DNA of 64,000 nt, taken from Oscheius tipulae (lineage: Eukaryota; Nematoda; Chromadorea; Rhabditida; Rhabditidae). Under the pieces are notes generated by a model that saw only the letters and a list, made by a program, of their open reading frames with translations, had not been told where the DNA came from and did no database searches. Each line of letters begins with the position of its first letter. Position 1 is the first letter of the stretch. Below are positions 59,201 through 64,000 of this stretch, piece after piece. The position numbers and the translations under genes are program-made. The stretch lies in the NCBI GenBank assembly GCA_037178975.1, contig JASJZH010000006.1, positions 1,302,001 to 1,366,000 of the forward strand. Reading direction: 5' to 3'.

Positions 59201-61310
59201 TGTCAAATAGGTTAATACATGCCAAGAATTCGATTACGTGGATCAAAATTTTGGAAAAGTGGAAAATGGTACAATTCGAAAATTTGGAAATTTCTCTTTC
59301 GCGCGCAAACACTGAGCTGCGAGCAATCAAATTCAGGTGGCGCTCTTCGCTGGAAATTTCGGAGGTTTATGCGTTTGGAAGAAGTTTTTTTTGTATAATA
59401 GTAACGCGTTGCCATCAAAGCGTAGGGAATTTCAATTTTCAAATAAAAGAAATGAATGTCATGCAGCCAGCAGTAGGATTTCAAAGACCTCATTTCAATC
59501 CTAGGCGTCAAAAATGAGTGAAAAAAGTAATTGGCTTGCACGAATTCCGCCTAAAGGCCCTCGATCCCATCTTCAGCGATCTTCGACTTTCGGGCAACGA
59601 AAAACCAAAATCTCATAATCATTCTAAATACAGAGTAGGACAAAGGGAAATTATCGGGAAAAGAGATTAGGATAAAAAGCTCCTGACATGTCAGATGTAT
59701 CTGCTTGAGGCATGGGCATATGAGGGGAAGTGTTCAGTAAGCAAAAAGTTAGACACGTCTAATTTGAGAATAGTTATCATCGAAGACTGGTTTGTTGGGT
59801 TCTTGAATGTCTAGTCGTGGCTGTCATTTTGAAACGGAAATGTGCAAAGGGTTCAAACTTCGCGAACACCCCAACACAATAACATAAAGGAAAATAGAAA
59901 CTGCGATTAAGAATTGGGGAATCACTTGTTTTTCGCGACACACTATCACGCAGTGGGAGGAAGATACTTTCGCTCACGACCACACCACGTTGAAAGTACG
60001 CCATCCCGTCCGATCTGGCAAGTCAAGCAACGTCGGGCCCGGTTAGTACTTGGATCGGAGACGGCTTGGGAATCCCGGGTGTCGTAAGCTTTTTGCCTCT
60101 AAGAGTGCAAAGATGCAAATAAAATAAAGACTGTCTTTATTAGTTCTAACAATATGTTTGTTTAGAGCCGTTTTTGTAATAATCTAAAAGTTTAAGAGTC
60201 GACAAACATTGGGAAAAGTGAAAACAAGTTACTTCTGTTGATTTCTGTTTACAACAAAAAGTCTCACGATCGACAAAATATGCAAACCTCAGCTTTTATA
60301 CTCTAAGAACTGTTCCAGGCGTTGTGAATTAAACAAGTACTACGATCAATTCGAGTTCATCAAATACTCTTCAAGCGATCCTCAAGGTTTTATTGAGCAG
60401 CTCACGAAACTTGCTACCAAACAGAACGTAAGTGCAAAAATTAGCCTGGGCCACAGTGAAAAGTTTCAGGTTTCGAAGTCATCTTTAAACTTTTTGAGGG
60501 CTCAAATTTCCACTGGAAAGACGGTTCATGTGACATCAGATTCGCCTACCAGAAAATATTTGGAAGAGAGGTGAGAAAAGACTTCAAATTGGGCCCACCA
60601 CGTTGCCAGATGGATTGGCAAATTGGGTCCAGGGGATCCCAAAATGAGTGCAAAATTTTTCTGTTTTTTGATTAGGAAAGACAATCTTTATGCTAACATT
60701 GCAAGTGCAAAAGTGAAGCCTGCAACTTCGAAATGGTGTTCCTCTTGCTTCCTTGTCAGAGGTCAACTTTAGGCAAATCAGGTTAGGGCACCTAAAAGTG
60801 AACGAGTCAGTATTGGGGAAGCTGGAAGGGGATTCAAATTTTTTAAGATGTGATGCAGGCCTACGAATTTCCCAGAATCGAAAGTTGTTATGGAAAATAC
60901 CTGGCAGGGAGTGTTTATTGAGCTGAACATGTTGTAGCTAGGAAGGCTAGACAAAAAATTACTTGATCTCATCTTGCTCTAGAAACTATTATATAGCTTA
61001 GGTAGCTTGAGGTGTTAAATATTACAAAAAGAATCAAGGCTTCTTGTAGAACATGACCAAGCTCATTTCAATATGATGAGATCCGAATCCACAAGTTGTG
61101 TTTTGTTAGTATTTAAAATAGAAAAGTCTTGGAACTCTCGGATGTACTAGCTTTCATTTTTAGTATGAAACATATCAAACATTCTGCTATAACAAACACA
61201 AAAGTCCAACTTTCAGGCTACGCAACTCTTCGTACCTGATGGAATTCGTTGTTCGGATGTTCTACCACGACTTCCTTCTCTTTGACTACTCGTTCCCTAA
61301 AGGCTTCTGA
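56226..61310 (+). CDS. nematode carbohydrate sulfotransferase (Sulfotransfer_2-like), type II membrane protein
   Basis: Nine exons give 384 residues: 56226-56477, 56635-56733, 56777-56919, 57771-57833, 57943-58089, 58438-58584, 60319-60427, 60470-60570 and 61217-61310. A short cytosolic N-terminus and one signal-anchor helix (MAMVATVLFCSYFLKDSIVI) are typical of a Golgi enzyme. The 5' phosphosulfate-binding region reads TAPAHKMLNCIVQKSMSTVM. The 3' phosphate region reads WSFSMVTRDPVERFISGFVD. CNGCGVNLTCF and VHFFPQNWRCEL are shared by this nematode group, and the end reads FVVRMFYHDFLLFDYSFP. It likely transfers sulfate from PAPS to glycan chains. The acceptor substrate is unknown. Exon 57771-57833 is short and less certain, though phase-consistent. 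The intron 58585-60318 holds two 5S-related sequences. Confidence 0.9.
58814..58912 (-). pseudogene. decayed 5S rRNA copy
   Basis: The minus strand keeps CCCGTCCGATCTGGCAAGTC and GGTTAGCACTTGGATCGGA. The 5' part has a deletion and the GACGGC internal segment is altered. A T-run follows its 3' end. It lies about 1.05 kb from the intact 5S gene, in the opposite direction. Confidence 0.85.
59085..59240. repeat. diverged dispersed repeat, copy 2
   Basis: Same orientation as the copy at 25425-25560. It lies between the two 5S-related sequences. Confidence 0.35.
59972..60090 (+). rRNA. 5S ribosomal RNA
   Basis: 119 bases with the conserved nematode 5S sequence. It starts GCTCACGACCACACC and includes CATCCCGTCCGATCTGGCAA and GTTAGTACTTGGATCGGAG. 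The 3' end GTCGTAAGCT pairs with the 5' end, with one C-A mismatch in the terminal helix. The internal promoter region (GTTAGTACTTGGATCGGAGACGGC) is intact. A TTTTT terminator follows directly. It sits inside a sulfotransferase intron, in the same orientation as that gene. Confidence 0.95.
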
Positions 61311-61537
61311 AAATTCTTCAACTGCTCGATTCCTTCACGGGTTTTTCTCCCAAAACTTCCTTCGTCAAGCCGCCTCAAACTGCCATAAATTTCACGCTTG
61401 TCAGACCTTTCCAGAAACGAATAGCTCCCAATTGGACGGACAGAAAAGCATTCATTCAATTACACATCTCACATAAATAAAACTTTGGAAAATGATAGCG
61501 AAATTATCTTTCTCGTGACGTTGGAAAAGGAACCGTT

Positions 61538-62812
61538 TTATGCTTCGGTTTTGGGGCGATCTGCGATCCATTTCTTAATTGAGGGCAAGTCAGCGATCTT
61601 TGTGACAAATTCATCCAGGTGAGAGTATTTCCTCAAGGCTCCTGGCAGGATTTTGCGGTTCATGAACCAGAAAATGTGGAATATAGCCAGGTCGGCATAC
61701 GAGAGCTGCAAAAAAACTTGCAAAACTTTTATTTGAAATCAGAGGCTCATTTTGAAGACACTCTTAAAAAGCCGCTTACCTTGTTTCCCACAAAGAACCC
61801 AGTGGCGTTTTCGGCCAGGTGATTCTCAAATCGAGTCAAGAAGGGCACGATTTCTGATTCACACAGCGACTTGAAGATCTCGATCTAGATTCTTTGATAT
61901 CATTTTCGATAAGGCAACATTTTACTTTTTTAGCACTATCCTCTTCAGCAAACCAAGCCTTCATCTTAATGAGGAGGTCCTCTACAGAAAGCACGAGCTC
62001 ATCCATCTTGGCAGCTTCCCAGTCGTTCGAACCCGCGAGACCTTAAATATGAAAAAAAGTGAGGAAAGAACAAAAATGCAGAAAGAAAAGAACTCACCAA
62101 ATTGTTTTCCTAAATATTTCTCGATGGCTCTAGATTGAGCGAGAGGCTTTCCATCAACGTACAAAACTGGGAGCTGTCCGTTTGGCATTTCTGAAATAGA
62201 AACCATCATTTTTAACCAGTCTTGCTTTTAGCCAGTCAACTTGTTTCTGTGCACCTTCAGGCATCCTAAATCTGATCATATCTCAATTTTGCAAGTCTAT
62301 CCTTCTGCCTGCCCCTGTCAATATTTATAAACTACCTCATCAGAGGCAACATTCACATAGCCACTTCAATATTGAATTCGTCTCAACTTCCGTATCTTGA
62401 CAAGACTTTAGTTGTCGATAATGGTTTGAGGCTACCGACTGGATTGGTTGCGTGAAGCTCGATTTCTTCGTATCCGAACTGTGCTGTTTAACCCTTTGAA
62501 CTCACTGAAAAACGATGACTTTTGCCCCTCCATCCGTTACTCTGACGCATCTCGTTATCTTTCCGCGCCCCCAGAACTAATTCTCTGTGCTCAATCTACA
62601 TCAATGTGTGGTTTCCTTTGTGACCTCATGACGCAAGTCGTCTCCTCTGGGGCCCGAAATGAAAAAAACTTGCTTTCTTTAAGAGCCGGCCATTCGGACT
62701 TCTCGATGCGATGGTCCTCGAAGGGTATACCAGCTGCGGCAAAAATGAGACGGGTAGGCTCAGCACGTCCCATCATGTTGAAATATGTGAGCTTGTATTC
62801 CGCGGAGGACAT
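61538..62812 (-). CDS. glutathione S-transferase, sigma type
   Basis: Five exons (62674-62812, 62098-62190, 61926-62041, 61780-61884, 61538-61705) give 206 residues. The catalytic Tyr is residue 10 in KLTYFNMMGRAEPTRLIF. The GSH-binding motif is WPALKEKMPNGQLPVLY followed by QSRAIEKYL. The C-terminal helical domain contains FKSLCESEIVPFLTRFENHL and LSYADLAIFHIFWFM. Nematode members conjugate glutathione to electrophiles or isomerise prostaglandin H2, and they are often stress-induced. The first intron has a GC donor: GAAA|GCAAGT joins to the acceptor TTTCAG in phase, whereas the GT site a few bases on would break the frame. The start at 62812 gives MSSAEYKLTYF. Confidence 0.95.
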
Positions 62813-64000
62813 AGCTGGCTTCTAAAAATGGCAACCTGTGGGAGAAATAATTGCAGCAGAACGAGGTTTATTAAAAGGAAGAGTGAGAGGAGGAGAATAA
62901 ACATGTGCGGTCCTATGAAAGTAATTTGCTTCGTTCGACCATCGGCGGCGCTGAGGGAGAGAGCTCAGAAGGAGAATGTGAGTGTGGAATCAGGCAGCTT
63001 TTGAATTATTAGCAACAACATTTATCGGAGAAGAAACCAGGTATCTTCCATTCTCTTTGAGACAATAAGGCAACTCCAAATTCACTGTTTCAATGCTTTT
63101 GTATGCTACTGGTTTAATTTAGGCGACATATTTGTGAAGAGTTTGTCCAACACTTTTGAAAACAAATCCAAAAATTTACACAGGGCGACTACCAACTGTA
63201 CTAGAATTTAATAAAGTTTTTTTAAGCGATTTTCAGTCAATAGTTTCAGGTTTGGTATGTGAAAAGCACAATTACGGAAATCGCTACAAAACTCGCTAGA
63301 GAAAAATTAGTTTAACAGCAAAAGAAGTTGCTTTCGTCTTCAAGCAGAAAATTTCTAGACCCGAGCTCTAATCAGTGCTTATCTGTACTAAGAAGGAATG
63401 TTTATAAGCTTCTTTGACAGCTACTCCAACGACAAAATCTTGGATAATTTTGACCTAGAAGACAGCGAATTTTTACATGGGAAACACTAAACTTTGGGTT
63501 GGCTAACTGGCGTGCCCTTTGTGACGGAACTTTTTTGGAAAGAAAAAGGGGCGGATCACAGCTCAGAGGAACGCTGTTTTTTAGCAATCAAATTCAAAAA
63601 GAGACTGACTATCAAAGTGATAAATTAAACTCAAAAATAGGTGAACATGCTTTGTTGCAAAAACTCGAAAAAAATGAAAACGAAACAAATGTGTTGGTAA
63701 TCCCAGATACTGTAAAAAATGAACTGGCTAGAGCAGGTAACTACATTTTGAGACACCTTCTGGATAATACAAAAAGACAAAATGAGGTTAGCTACTGCCT
63801 GAACGACCACTAGAATGTAAACAACTGATACTGTCCCACGACTGGGCCAAACGTACACAGAACAGCAGAGAAAGATTACTAGTTTGTTCGTACACGTACT
63901 GTGACAACTGATTTTAAAGCGAACTAGCTCTATGGTTAAGTACATTAAGAGCATTCATGTGCCTCAGGGAAAACTACGCGGTGTGATTACAAAACAAAAA
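62813..64000. other. right-end region, no gene seen
   Basis: About 1.2 kb upstream of the GST, presumably with its promoter. A 105-codon plus-strand frame at 63499-63813 has protein-like composition in its second half but no start codon ATG and no splice support. Confidence 0.4.

Noticed and set aside
62015-62041. B-box-like GGGTTCGAAC in the GST region
   Set aside because: It lies in the GST third exon, in frame with LAGSNDW, and has no A-box or cloverleaf.
63499-63813. 105-codon plus-strand frame at the right edge
   Set aside because: It starts at TTG, has no upstream exon, and matches no family I know. It could be an exon of a gene beyond the window, but this is unsupported.
1-64000. CRISPR array or prokaryotic operon features
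   Set aside because: No regularly spaced repeats and no Shine-Dalgarno-linked genes. Splicing is pervasive.

Overview
The window reads as nuclear DNA of a nematode, most likely a rhabditid or close relative. The genes are split by short introns, often 35-60 bp, with GT donors and TTTCAG or TTTTAG acceptors. The gene families are also nematode-like: chemoreceptors of the Srx, Srh/Sri and Str/Srd types, a receptor guanylyl cyclase, a DEG/ENaC channel, a sigma-type GST, a cuticle-type collagen and a nematode-type carbohydrate sulfotransferase. I rebuilt exon chains by hand from splice sites and reading phase. Most chains close into one frame of the expected family length. No expression or database evidence was available.

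Layout. 0-4.5 kb (-): a glutamine-rich coiled-coil protein running off the left edge. 5.4-6.4 kb (-): a collagen with an apparent frameshift and no visible N-terminus. 6.4-8.2 kb: decayed repeats. 8.2-10.2 kb (-): a papain-family cysteine protease with unusual extensions. 10.6-14.25 kb (-): two tandem 7TM chemoreceptor paralogues. 14.5-15.9 kb (-): an aldo/keto reductase. 16.4-17.7 kb (+): an Srx-type 7TM receptor. 18.05-19.1 kb (-): an Str/Srd-like 7TM receptor. 19.7-24.8 kb (+): a 26-exon receptor guanylyl cyclase. 26.4-27.7 kb (+): a RING/coiled-coil protein. 30.3-32.8 kb (-): the WBP2 orthologue. 33.8-35.1 kb (+): another 7TM receptor. 36.3-36.9 kb (-): a small secreted Thr/Pro-rich protein. 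37.7-42.9 kb (-): a P-loop GTPase with a long His/Ser-rich N-terminus and a tRNA-Ala(CGC) in one intron. 44.7-51.5 kb (-): a DEG/ENaC channel. 52.2-52.5 kb (-): the 3' end of an unidentified gene. 56.2-61.3 kb (+): a carbohydrate sulfotransferase with a 5S rRNA gene in an intron. 61.5-62.8 kb (-): a sigma GST with a GC-AG intron.

Functionally, 10-51 kb is rich in sensory genes: five 7TM receptors, a receptor guanylyl cyclase and a DEG/ENaC channel. They lie among stress and detoxification enzymes (AKR, GST) and secreted or cuticle proteins. Genes on both strands alternate, and I see no clear operon. Several start codons lie just after a splice-acceptor-like site, which fits nematode trans-splicing. 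No spliced-leader gene was recognised.

The least expected items are the extended protease, the GTPase architecture with its microexon and nested tRNA, the intronic 5S gene beside a decayed 5S copy, the GC-AG intron, and several foldback elements inside introns. I found no CRISPR array and no intact transposase.
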